From an uncultured Bacillota bacterium (GTDB lineage Bacteria > Bacillota > Sulfobacillia > UBA995 > UBA9673): a stretch of 11,698 bases of DNA. Position 1 is the stretch's first letter, and the number at the start of each line of letters is the position of its first letter. Below the pieces are notes generated by a model, which saw nothing but the letters and a program-made list of their open reading frames with translations, was not told the DNA's origin and made no database searches. Positions 1-7,061 of this stretch are shown piece after piece. The translations under genes were made by a program, and so were the position numbers. The DNA lies in contig CALMHV010000124.1 in the NCBI GenBank assembly GCA_937863905.1, positions 1 through 11,698 on the forward strand, in the 5' to 3' direction.

Positions 1-641
1 CTCTCCCCGAGCGCTCCGGCGACGCAGCCGGCCCAGGCGTCAAGGCTCCGGCGGACGCTTTCGGGGAGAAGGGACGGGTCGCCCTGGAAGACCATGTCCG
101 ACACGGCCAGGCGCCCGCCCGGGCGAAGCACCCGGAAGGCCTCCCGGAACACTTGCTGCTTATCCGTGGCCAGATTGATCACGCAGTTGCTGATGACCAG
201 GTCCACGGACGCGTCCGGGAGCGGCATCGCTTCGATGTCCCCCTTGAGGAACTCGACGTTGGTCACCCCGGCCGCTTCCTGGTTGCGGCGAGCAAGCTCC
301 AGCATCTCGTCGGTCATGTCCAGCCCGATGACGCGGCCGGAGGACCCGACTCGTTTGGCGGCGATGAAGGCGTCAAGACCTCCGCCGCTCCCTAGGTCCA
401 GCACGACCTCACCCGCAGCCATCTCGGCCCGGGCGGCCGGATTCCCGCAGCCCAGACTGGCGGCCACGGCCACCGACGGCTGTCCGACGAGGTCGCCGGC
501 GCCATACAGCCGCTGCGCCAGACCGCTTTCCGCCCCCCGGCCGGCGCACCCGCATCCCGGCGGTTCTTGGGCCCCGGAGACTCTTCGCGCCGCCTCTCCG
601 TACGTGGCCCGCACGTGGGCCTTCACGTCACCTTCCGCCAC
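1..641 (-). CDS. arsM: Arsenite S-adenosylmethionine methyltransferase, C-terminus cut by window edge
   Basis: Methylates As(III) using S-adenosylmethionine, in the cytoplasm, as arsenic detoxification. The 213 visible residues begin at GTG 641-639, preceded by GGGAGG eight bases upstream. The SAM-binding motif [14 protein letters not shown] lies at about residues 80-92, with the acidic motif GLDMTDEML at 106-114. Cysteines sit where the family binds arsenite: C65 in SLGCGNP, C153 in SNCVINL and C206 in AGCVAGAL. An N-terminal CGC pair (C30, C32) is also present, as in ArsM proteins with an extra disulfide. The frame stays open to base 1, so roughly the last 50-70 residues are missing. It lies downstream of the B12 operon on the same strand, but it has its own promoter in the gap and is probably expressed separately. 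The three-cysteine pattern argues against a generic class I methyltransferase. Confidence 0.93.
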   Translation of the reverse strand, partial: MAEGDVKAHVRATYGEAARRVSGAQEPPGCGCAGRGAESGLAQRLYGAGDLVGQPSVAVAASLGCGNPAARAEMAAGEVVLDLGSGGGLDAFIAAKRVGSSGRVIGLDMTDEMLELARRNQEAAGVTNVEFLKGDIEAMPLPDASVDLVISNCVINLATDKQQVFREAFRVLRPGGRLAVSDMVFQGDPSLLPESVRRSLDAWAGCVAGALGE

Positions 642-700
642 AGGCAGTCCCTCCCGTTCTCGGAACGATAGACACGCTCACCCGCGCGCACCCGCGCGAC

Positions 701-732
701 GGTCGATAGGCATATCGCCATATCCCAATATC
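701..732 (-). promoter_or_regulatory. GATAT direct-repeat array, candidate operator for arsM
   Basis: On the minus strand four consecutive 8-bp blocks read GATATTGG, GATATGGC, GATATGCC, TATCGACC. The first three share GATAT at an exact 8-bp period, and the last begins with the inverse TATC, giving GATA...TATC arms. The array starts directly after the -10 hexamer and runs to about +25, so a bound protein would block transcription. An ArsR-type repressor is the natural candidate next to arsM, but no regulator gene is in the window. The assignment is inference from position. Confidence 0.5.
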
Positions 733-761
733 AGCTTACCGGAGAAGGGAGCCCGTGTCAA
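733..761 (-). promoter_or_regulatory. Probable sigma-A type promoter of arsM
   Basis: Read on the minus strand, a perfect -35 TTGACA (761-756) is followed after exactly 17 bp by TAAGCT (738-733), which keeps the key first, second and last bases of TATAAT. The -35 begins only 12 bases after the stop of the upstream PLP-enzyme gene. Transcription would start near 726, giving an arsM leader of about 85 nt. It is AT-rich against GC-rich surroundings. This is a sequence match only. Confidence 0.72.
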
Positions 762-773
762 GAGCGGCTACCC

Positions 774-1991
774 TTAGCCGGCGAGGGCCTGCGCGAGATC
801 GGCCAGAAGGTCGGCGAGGGCCTCGGTCCCGGCCGAAAGGCGGATGAGCCCGGGCGTGGCGCCCGCCGCCTCCCTCTCTTCGGGCGAGAGGTTCCGGTGC
901 GAGGTGATGGCCGGGTACATGATGGTCGTCTCGTTCTCGCCCAGGCTCGGGGCGAAGGAGATGAGCCGGAGAAGCCGCACCAACCGCTCCACGGCCGGCT
1001 CGCCACCGGACAGTTCGAAGGAGACCATGGCCCCGTAGCCGTCCAGCACCCTCTCGGCCGTGGCGTGGCTCGGATGCGACTTGAGGCCTGGGTAGAGGAC
1101 GCGCGAGACCTCCGCCTGCCCCACGAGCCAGTCAGCGATGGCCGCGGCGTTCTCCTGTTGCCGCTGGAAGCGGAGGTGGAGCGTCTTCAAGCCCCGCACG
1201 GTCAACCAGGCGTCCATCGGCGATAGGGTCGCCCCGATGGCGATGGCCAGCTTCCGCACCGGTCCGATGAGTTCGGCGGAGCCCGCGACCACGCCGCCGA
1301 TGACGTCGCTGTGGCCGCCGAGGTACTTCGTCAGGCTGTGGACGACGAGGGCCGGCCCGAATTGCAGCGGGCGGCACCCGAGCGGCGTGGCAAAGGTGTT
1401 GTCCACGACCAAGAGGAGCCCCTGCTCTGCGGCGAGGCTCGCCAGACCCGGCAGGTCGGCGACATCCAGGGACGGATTGGCGATGGTCTCGACCAGGAGA
1501 GCCTTCGGCCGGCGTCCCGCGCCCCGCGCGGCCGCGACGGCCTGGGCGAACAGCTCCCGCGTGGTCCCGGCCGCGAACGACGTCGCCACGCCGAACCGGC
1601 TGAGTTGCGACCCGAGGAGGGTCTGCGTGCCCCCGTACAGGCCGCGCGGCGCGACGACGCAATCTCCCGCGCCGAGGTGGGCGGCCAGACTCACGAGAAG
1701 GGCCGCCATGCCGGAAGAACAGGCCACGGCCGCCTCCGCTCGCTCGAGCGAGGCGACGATGCCCTCAAGAGTCTCGGAGTTCGGGTGCCCGAAACGCCGG
1801 TAGACGTGGCCCGGCTGCCGCCCGTCCCAGACCTCGTTGACCTGGTCGAGGTCCTCGAAGCGGTAGACCGAGGCCAGGGTGAGGGGTTCCGACAGCGGAC
1901 GCGGTTCCCCGCCGGGGCCCGCCCGTTCCCCGCGGCCACCGCGAGCCAGGATCGTTCCGGGCGACAGCGGCTTGCCCGAGTGCTCACTCAT
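774..1991 (-). CDS. PLP-dependent Cys/Met metabolism (trans-sulfuration) enzyme, cystathionine gamma-synthase/lyase type
   Basis: A 405-residue member of the family of cystathionine gamma-synthase, cystathionine lyases and O-acylhomoserine sulfhydrylases. The PLP lysine is K222 in HSLTKYLGGHSDVIGG. D197 in VVDNTFATP holds the pyridine nitrogen, Y64 and R66 in YRRFGHP match the phosphate-contacting Y-x-R, and R384 in GLIRLS matches the carboxylate-binding arginine. The residue after LYG is Gly (LYGGT) where methionine gamma-lyase has Cys, so that activity is less likely. The exact substrate cannot be read from sequence. The first 30 residues are Gly/Arg-rich and look flexible. Its ATG overlaps the stop of the upstream ATPase gene as ATGA, so it should be translationally coupled and under the B12 riboswitch. 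This ties it to methionine or homocysteine metabolism by context. Confidence 0.93.
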   Translation of the reverse strand: MSEHSGKPLSPGTILARGGRGERAGPGGEPRPLSEPLTLASVYRFEDLDQVNEVWDGRQPGHVYRRFGHPNSETLEGIVASLERAEAAVACSSGMAALLVSLAAHLGAGDCVVAPRGLYGGTQTLLGSQLSRFGVATSFAAGTTRELFAQAVAAARGAGRRPKALLVETIANPSLDVADLPGLASLAAEQGLLLVVDNTFATPLGCRPLQFGPALVVHSLTKYLGGHSDVIGGVVAGSAELIGPVRKLAIAIGATLSPMDAWLTVRGLKTLHLRFQRQQENAAAIADWLVGQAEVSRVLYPGLKSHPSHATAERVLDGYGAMVSFELSGGEPAVERLVRLLRLISFAPSLGENETTIMYPAITSHRNLSPEEREAAGATPGLIRLSAGTEALADLLADLAQALAG

Positions 1992-3370
1992 CGCTTCTCC
2001 CCCATTCTAGCGGCCCACGCCAGGGCCTCGCTCTCCCCGGAGAGGGTCGTCGCTCCCGCGGCCAGCAGTTCAGCGGTCAGGGCCGAGGCGCGTCCTTCCG
2101 CGAAGTCCCGCGAGGCGACCTCCTCCGGCCCTCCGTTGACGAGCGCGACCTGGCGTCCGGCCCGCGCCGCCTTTAAAACCGCCTCGAGCACGGCCACGTT
2201 CCCCCGACCGAAGGGCACCGGACCGACCAACACGGCGTCCGACGAGCCCATCGCCGCCGCCGCCTTGGCCACCGCCTCCCGGTCGACCGCCGAGAACGGC
2301 GGGACCGTGACCGTCTCCACCCCGAGCGTCCTGGCCATGTGCCAGTCGCTGTCCCCGGCGTTCACCGGTCCGACCGTCAGTCCGTAACCAGCCGCCGCCA
2401 GGCATTCCAGGAGGCCGGCCGAACTGCCTCCGCCCGCGACGACGTGAATCCTGGCCGGGGCGGACTTCCCCCGGCCCCCCGCGTCCGGCGCTTCCGCGGC
2501 GCCTGTGGCCGCCCGCAAGAACGCCTCGCCCGCCACGGGCACGTCCCCCTGGTCCGCCGCCGGGCGGCGCCGCGACACCAGGGTCACCTGCGGGCAGCCG
2601 TAGATGGGGTGGCGCCCGACGAGGACGCGACTTCCGTAGACGGCCTGCAGATTGGCCGGGGTCAGCACGTCGGCCGGGGAACCCTCGGCCGCCAGCCGCC
2701 CTCCGCCGAGCAGGAACAGGCGGTCGCAGTACATGGCCGCCAGGTTGAGGTCGTGCAGGACGATGACCAGGGTCAGCCCGACCTCGCGGTTGAGTCCCAG
2801 GAGCAGGTCGAGGATGTCCACCTGATGCGAGAGGTCAAGGTGGGAGGTCGGCTCGTCCAGGAGCAGAAGACGTGGGTCCTGGGCCAAGGCCTTGGCCAGC
2901 ACGACGCGCTGTCTCTCACCGCCCGCGAGTTCGCCGATCAGCCTGTCGGACAGGTCGAGGGTCTCCGTGGACTCCATGGCTTGGCGGACCCGGGCGAGGT
3001 CGGCGGGCTGCTCGCCCCGGAGCCTCCCGACGAACGGGGTGCGGCCCATGAGGACGGTCTCCCGCACGGTAAAGGGGAAGTCCACCGGGAAGTCCTGAGG
3101 CACGACAGCCACCGACCGGGCCATCTCCCCCAGGCTCATCTCCCGCCAGACGTCCTGCCCGTCCAGGAGCACTCTTCCCGACACCGGTCGCAGGACGCGC
3201 GTGGCCGCCTTGAGCAAAGTCGACTTGCCGCTGGCGTTCGGCCCGACCAGACCCACGAATTCCCCTGGGGCGATGGTCAGGCTGACGCCCTCGAGGACCC
3301 GGCGGTCCCCGTAGGCCACCGTAAGCTGGTTGATTTCGAGCCCGGCCGGCCGCCGTCCAGGCGTGCTCAC
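1988..3370 (-). CDS. btuD: Cobalamin ABC transporter ATPase with an extra C-terminal domain
   Basis: A 460-residue ATP-binding subunit that powers B12 import with the BtuC-type permease. ABC motifs are in order: Walker A GPNASGKST (43-51), Q-loop Q92, signature LAGGERQR (148-155, Ala for the usual Ser), Walker B LLLLDEPT (168-175) and H-loop H206. Typical ATPases of this type end near residue 265. Here a linker (about 266-306) leads to a domain at about 307-460, starting RIHVVAGGGSSAG with NAGDSDW at 337-343 and GPVPFGRGN at 383-391. It looks like a small alpha/beta nucleotide-binding-like fold of unknown role. I recall similar extensions on ATPases of this class in other bacteria, but could not check. 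It starts at GTG 3370-3368, overlapping the permease stop as GTGA. The frame is open further upstream, but that stretch lies inside the permease gene and is not used. Confidence 0.9.
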   Translation of the reverse strand: MSTPGRRPAGLEINQLTVAYGDRRVLEGVSLTIAPGEFVGLVGPNASGKSTLLKAATRVLRPVSGRVLLDGQDVWREMSLGEMARSVAVVPQDFPVDFPFTVRETVLMGRTPFVGRLRGEQPADLARVRQAMESTETLDLSDRLIGELAGGERQRVVLAKALAQDPRLLLLDEPTSHLDLSHQVDILDLLLGLNREVGLTLVIVLHDLNLAAMYCDRLFLLGGGRLAAEGSPADVLTPANLQAVYGSRVLVGRHPIYGCPQVTLVSRRRPAADQGDVPVAGEAFLRAATGAAEAPDAGGRGKSAPARIHVVAGGGSSAGLLECLAAAGYGLTVGPVNAGDSDWHMARTLGVETVTVPPFSAVDREAVAKAAAAMGSSDAVLVGPVPFGRGNVAVLEAVLKAARAGRQVALVNGGPEEVASRDFAEGRASALTAELLAAGATTLSGESEALAWAARMGEKR

Positions 3371-4455
3371 AGTATCCCGCCGCCCCTCCGCGACCGTCGG
3401 AGCAGGTAGAGGAAGAACGGCGCGCCGATGAGGGCGGTCACGACCCCCACCGGGAGTTCGGCGGGCCGGACGGCGGTCCGCGCCAAGAGGTCCGCGGTAA
3501 CCAGGAGCAAGGCGCCGCCCAGCGCCGAGACCGGCAGGAGGGTTCGATGGTCCGGGCCGGTGACCAGGCGTACGATGTGCGGCACGACCAGCCCGACGAA
3601 CCCGACGATGCCGCAGGTGGCCACGGCCGCCGCCGTGAGCAGCGACGCGGCGGCCAGAATGATCTTCTTGGTCCGGTCCACGGCCACTCCGAGGTGCGCG
3701 GCCTCCTCCTCGCCGAGCAGGAGGGCGTTGAGGTCTCGGGCCAGGTACAGGAGCACGGCGCTTCCGACGACCAGATAGGGAACGGCCACGCCGAGGTGAG
3801 TCCACCCGCGCCCGGCCAGACTGCCCATCAGCCAGAAGACGATCTGGTCCAGGGAGGTCCGGCTGTAGATGATGACCACGGAGACAAGAGCCGAGAGGAG
3901 CGAGCCGAGGGCGATGCCCGAGAGGAGCAGGTTGCCGACAGGCACTTCGCGCCCCACCCGGGCGATGGAGTAGACGGCGAGCACCGTCAGGATGGCCCCG
4001 GCGAAGGCCGCCACTGGGACGGCGCCCAGCCCGGCCAGGCCGATGGCCGGCCGAAAGGCGATGGCCAGCGAGGCACCCAGGGCCGCCCCGGACGAGACAC
4101 CGATGACATAGGGGTCGGCCATGGGGTTCCGGAACAGCCCCTGGAAGGCCCCTCCGGCCACGCCCAGGGCGGCCCCGACCACCGCCGCCAGCAGCACGCG
4201 CGGCAGGCGGATGGCGAGGACGATGACCTCGTGCGAGGCCGACCAGTCGGGTCTGACGCCGGCTCCCACCCAGGGGAGGGCGTGGGCCAGGATGCGGGCG
4301 ACCTCGCCCACGGGCAAGGGCACTGAACCCACGGCCACAGCGAGGAGACCGCCGGCGCCGAGGGCGGCGCCCAGGACGGCCAAAGCCACACCGCGTCCGG
4401 CCCTCCGGGTCGACGCCCGGCCGGTCCGGCGCTGGGTTCCGCTCTCTCCCGCCAC
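3367..4455 (-). CDS. btuC: Cobalamin ABC transporter permease, FecCD/BtuC family
   Basis: A 362-residue inner-membrane permease that forms the B12 channel as a dimer. Family hallmarks are RLPRVLLAAVVGAALGVAGG (83-102), then FRNPMADPYVIGVSSGAALG, a central LLLSGIALGSLLSALV helix, CGIVGFVGLVVPHIVRL (the ATPase-coupling region) and PAELPVGVVTALIGAPFF near the end. Hydrophobicity suggests about ten helices. The start is decided by AAGGGGGTGA at 4470-4461, five bases before GTG 4455. An in-frame GTG at 4464 lies inside this Shine-Dalgarno, and the open frame up to 4605 overlaps btuF, so both are rejected. It sits 37 nt downstream of btuF and overlaps the ATPase gene by 4 nt. Sequence alone cannot separate B12 from siderophore or heme permeases; the riboswitch gives the substrate. 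Confidence 0.92.
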   Translation of the reverse strand: MAGESGTQRRTGRASTRRAGRGVALAVLGAALGAGGLLAVAVGSVPLPVGEVARILAHALPWVGAGVRPDWSASHEVIVLAIRLPRVLLAAVVGAALGVAGGAFQGLFRNPMADPYVIGVSSGAALGASLAIAFRPAIGLAGLGAVPVAAFAGAILTVLAVYSIARVGREVPVGNLLLSGIALGSLLSALVSVVIIYSRTSLDQIVFWLMGSLAGRGWTHLGVAVPYLVVGSAVLLYLARDLNALLLGEEEAAHLGVAVDRTKKIILAAASLLTAAAVATCGIVGFVGLVVPHIVRLVTGPDHRTLLPVSALGGALLLVTADLLARTAVRPAELPVGVVTALIGAPFFLYLLRRSRRGGGIL

Positions 4456-4492
4456 CGCCCTCACCCCCTTCGCAGGCGCCAGTCGCCTCCGG

Positions 4493-5452
4493 CTACTGGC
4501 CTCCGCCGAACAGGTTCGGATAGAGCAGGGCGGCCACCTCTTCCACGGCCTCCGCGATGCGGGGCCCGGGCCTGGAGACGACGTCCGGGTCGACCTGGTA
4601 GACACGGCCGTTCTTGACCGCCGTCAGCCCGGCCCAGCCCGGGAGCCCCGCCAGGGCCGCCGGTACGCTCGGGTCCAGAACGGGGATGATGATGACGTCA
4701 GGGTCGGCCTCAAGCAGCCCTTCCAGGCTGAACTGGCTGTAGGCCTGGCCGGTCGACTCGGCCACGTTCCTTCCGCCGGCCTGGAGGATGACGTCGTGGA
4801 CGAACGAGCCTGGGCCCACGGTCCAGAGGCTGTTGTCCAGAACCCAAAAGACGCTCGGCCGGTCCGCGGAAGGGATGCCCGACATTTTCTGCTCCACGGC
4901 CGCGGGCCGAGCCAGGACGTCGGCGGCCAGTCTCTTCGCCGCCTTCTCAACTCCGGTCACCCGGCCGACGAGTTCGACGTCCGCCGCGACCTTGGCGACA
5001 GTGTCGGCCTGCAGGACCAGGACCTTCAGGCCGTAGCCCTCGAGCCCCTTGACCAACTCACTGGCGGCCGTGCCGACGGCCAGCACCAGGTCCGGCTGGA
5101 GGGACACGATCTTCTCGTAGTCCGGGGCCCAGGCGTCGCCCATCTTCGCCACACCCGCCGTCTCGGGCGGGTAGTTGCAGTAGTTCGTGACGCCCACGAC
5201 GCGCTCCCCGAGCCCGAGAGCGAAGAGAATCTCCGTGTTGCTCGGCGCCATCGACACAATCTTCCTGGGCGTATGGTCCAAAGCGACCTGACGCCCCGCG
5301 TCGTCGGTCACCGTCACCTGGCCGAGACCGCAGCCCGAGAACAGGGCCAGGCCCGCGAGAAGGGCCATGATGATGATAAGGGCCATGGCGGCCCGCGCGG
5401 CTCTTCCCTGTTCCCGGCCCCGACCCGTGGTCATCGCTGCCAGCAGCTTCAA
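4493..5452 (-). CDS. btuF: Cobalamin-binding lipoprotein, BtuF-type substrate-binding protein
   Basis: A 319-residue extracytoplasmic substrate-binding protein of the helical-backbone (class III) type, delivering B12 to the permease. It starts at TTG 5452-5450, because AAGGAGG lies eight bases upstream. In-frame Met7 and Met23 have nothing comparable. The hydrophobic stretch ALIIIMALLAGLALF ends in LFSGC, so C41 should be lipidated. The N-terminal region before the hydrophobic core is long and Arg-rich. The mature part begins VTVTDDAGRQVAL, followed by RKIVSMAPSNTEILFALG (63-80), GERVVGVTNYCNYPPE and a mid-protein long helix, then DPDVIIIPVLDP and VYQVDPDVVSRPGPRI. This matches BtuF/FecB-like proteins in length and order. 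It is the first gene after the B12 riboswitch. TAG stop at 4495-4493. Confidence 0.92.
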   Translation of the reverse strand: MKLLAAMTTGRGREQGRAARAAMALIIIMALLAGLALFSGCGLGQVTVTDDAGRQVALDHTPRKIVSMAPSNTEILFALGLGERVVGVTNYCNYPPETAGVAKMGDAWAPDYEKIVSLQPDLVLAVGTAASELVKGLEGYGLKVLVLQADTVAKVAADVELVGRVTGVEKAAKRLAADVLARPAAVEQKMSGIPSADRPSVFWVLDNSLWTVGPGSFVHDVILQAGGRNVAESTGQAYSQFSLEGLLEADPDVIIIPVLDPSVPAALAGLPGWAGLTAVKNGRVYQVDPDVVSRPGPRIAEAVEEVAALLYPNLFGGGQ

Positions 5453-5533
5453 TATTGCCGCCTCCTTGGCTTCATCATGGGCGGCCCTGTGACCGAGACC
5501 CCTCTCACGCGCCGCGTCCTTGGTCGGCGGTAC

Positions 5534-5563
5534 ACGAAAGCCCCGGCCTTCTTGGGCCGGGGC
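5534..5563 (-). terminator. Intrinsic terminator in the btuF leader
   Basis: On the minus strand GCCCCGGCC pairs perfectly with GGCCGGGGC across a six-base loop (5563-5540), followed by a weak U run, TTTCGT. It lies about 55 nt after the riboswitch and 80 nt before btuF, where a B12-dependent attenuator belongs. The short U run makes termination strength uncertain. I did not find a clear competing antiterminator. Confidence 0.72.
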
Positions 5564-5616
5564 GGGCAGTCAGGTCCCACGCTCCCCCTTTCCGTCGAAG
5601 GTCTAGCGCGCGCGAA

Positions 5617-5815
5617 CCGTGAAGGCAGGTCTCCTGGCTCCCGGATCACGGCCTCCGGCTCCTTCCCACCGGCCGCCCGCGAACCATTACGTTCGCTGGG
5701 CCCTTGCCGGCAGTGGATGATCGCCTTCGGCTCCCCGGTTACAGTGGCGGGACCGCGCCAGATTCTCACTGGCTTCCCTATTCTCCCTCCCGCTTGCGCG
5801 GAGGGCACCTCACGG
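5617..5815 (-). promoter_or_regulatory. Cobalamin (B12) riboswitch
   Basis: Read on the minus strand, this has the family landmarks in order: GGTGCCC near the 5' end, GGGAAGCCAGTGAGAATCTG, GCGGTCCCGCCACTGTAAC, an inner CCACTG, GGTGGGAAGG, and the B12 box GAGCCAGGAGACCTGCC at 5640-5624. The outer P1 stem CCGTGA (5815-5810) pairs perfectly with TCACGG (5622-5617). Binding of adenosyl- or another cobalamin should promote termination at 5534-5563 and turn off btuF, btuC, the ATPase and the PLP enzyme gene. Confidence 0.96.
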
Positions 5816-5891
5816 TGGAGTCCTCGGTTGTCAGGGAGGCCTCGGCGGGCCTCCGGCCCGTCCAGGCGGTCACCCGAGTTCATGTGGTCAC

Positions 5892-5922
5892 ATCATACCA
5901 CCCGGGCCGGCGTCCTGCTCAA
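5892..5922 (-). promoter_or_regulatory. Probable promoter of the B12 uptake operon
   Basis: On the minus strand TATGAT (5897-5892) is preceded by TGG, making an extended -10 (TG-n-TATGAT). A TTGAGC that could serve as -35 lies at 5922-5917 with a long 19-bp spacer, which the extended -10 could offset. Transcription would begin near 5885, about 70 nt before the riboswitch. A GGAGGCC/GGCCTCC hairpin at 5854-5835 lies in this stretch and may insulate the aptamer from the leader. Confidence 0.6.
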
Positions 5923-5940
5923 CCCCTGCCGTCCGCCCGC

Positions 5941-7020
5941 TCAGGACATCCTTGCGAGCCGTTGCGTCGGCGTGAGGCCGGGGATGCGTCCGCGCTTGGC
6001 GATGGGCCGCCCGTCCACGACCTTGAGGTCCATGGTCATGTCGATGGGCCGGGCGCGTGAGATGTAGGAGCCGACGCCGAAAGCGTCGGCTCCGGCGTCG
6101 GACAGGAGCCGGATGCGGTCGGGGTCGAGACCCCCGGAAACGAAGATCTTCACGTGTTCGTAGCCCTCTTGGTCGAGCCGGGCCCGGATCTCTTTCACGA
6201 GTTGGGGCGTCACTCCGCCACGCTCGCTCGGAGTGTCGAGCCGCACGCCGCCCAAGCGCCGGCCCAGCTTCCTGGCCACGCGCAGCGTCTCCTCGGCTTC
6301 GTCGTGGAACGTGTCCACCAGGATGACCCGGGGAGAGTCCTCGGGCATGATGCGGTCGTAGGTCTCGGCCACGGTCAGCGTGTCCCCGGCGATGAGCACC
6401 GCCGCGTGAGGGATGGTGCCCGTCGGCTGGACCTTGGCCAGCTTGGCCGCGAGGATACACGACGCCCCGGCGGCTCCCCCGACAATGGCCGCTCTCTCCA
6501 TGACCGGGGCCACCGCGGGGTGCAGGTGCCTGGCCCCGAAGCAGATGAAGGGCTTCTCACCAGCGGCCTCCCGGCAATCGACCGCGGCCGTCGCCCAACC
6601 GGACGAGCTCGCCAGGATGCCGAGAAGGGGCGTCTCGAACAGTCCAAAGTTGCGATAGGGGCCGGCGATGCGCATGACGACCTCGTGGTCGGCGAAGCGT
6701 TCTCCCTCCGGCAAGGCCTCGACCACCACTCCACGGCCGGCCAGAAGGTTCCTGGCCTCTTCGTTGCCGGCCATGACGCCCTCCCGGCTGGTGAACACCT
6801 CGGCGACGACAGGGGCCGACGCCCGCCCCAGGCTCTCCAGAATCTCGATGGTCCGGACGAAGTAGACGTCGGTCGTGAGCCCTCCAGCTATCTCCTCGTG
6901 GGTCGCCGAGAAGAACTTCCGGTCCTCGGCCACCTGGTACTCCTTCACGCTGGCCAGATCCCGGATGAGGTCCGGATGACCGCTTCCGAGACTGCCCCCG
7001 CGTTCGCCCGTGGCTGTCAC
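5941..7020 (-). CDS. pncB: Nicotinate phosphoribosyltransferase
   Basis: Joins nicotinate to PRPP to give nicotinate mononucleotide, the committed step of NAD salvage from nicotinate, in the cytoplasm. The 359 residues match the shorter NAPRTase subfamily. TTDVYFVRT (49-57) marks the N-terminal part, FGARH at 161-165 the middle, and GTIPHA (201-206) contains H205 at the position of the histidine phosphorylated during ATP-coupled turnover. VRLDTPSERGG (259-269), VSGGLDP and FGVGSYIS belong to the C-terminal phosphate-binding barrel. It starts at GTG 7020-7018 with GGGGGAG five bases upstream. It lies 41 nt after the nicotinamidase gene on the same strand, so the two enzymes form a consecutive pathway. 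No clear terminator follows; the next element is the B12 operon promoter. Confidence 0.93.
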   Translation of the reverse strand: MTATGERGGSLGSGHPDLIRDLASVKEYQVAEDRKFFSATHEEIAGGLTTDVYFVRTIEILESLGRASAPVVAEVFTSREGVMAGNEEARNLLAGRGVVVEALPEGERFADHEVVMRIAGPYRNFGLFETPLLGILASSSGWATAAVDCREAAGEKPFICFGARHLHPAVAPVMERAAIVGGAAGASCILAAKLAKVQPTGTIPHAAVLIAGDTLTVAETYDRIMPEDSPRVILVDTFHDEAEETLRVARKLGRRLGGVRLDTPSERGGVTPQLVKEIRARLDQEGYEHVKIFVSGGLDPDRIRLLSDAGADAFGVGSYISRARPIDMTMDLKVVDGRPIAKRGRIPGLTPTQRLARMS

Positions 7021-7061
7021 ATGCGCTCCCCCTGTAGGGCCAGTGGCCTGGCCGGAATGGA

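Noticed and set aside
774..1991. Methionine gamma-lyase as the PLP enzyme's identity
   Set aside because: The position after LYG is Gly rather than the Cys typical of methionine gamma-lyase, and the residues cannot fix the substrate.
1988..2450. C-terminal ATPase domain as CbiZ adenosylcobinamide amidohydrolase
   Set aside because: CbiZ is a known fusion partner of B12 ATPases, but I see none of its motifs; the glycine-rich start points elsewhere.
1311..3409. Two plus-strand frames of about 357 codons each opposite the PLP enzyme and ATPase genes
   Set aside because: Both are antisense to genes with intact catalytic motifs; their translations are low-complexity and unlike any family.
3371..3805. 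Upstream extension of the ATPase frame to 3805
   Set aside because: The extra 145 codons lie inside the permease gene in another frame and are Arg/Pro-rich; GTG 3370 in the GTGA overlap is the sensible start.
4121..6067. 648-codon open frame on the plus strand
   Set aside because: It runs antisense through btuC, btuF and the riboswitch, is rich in Arg/Gly/Ala/Pro, and shows no domain. Long antisense frames are expected at this GC content.
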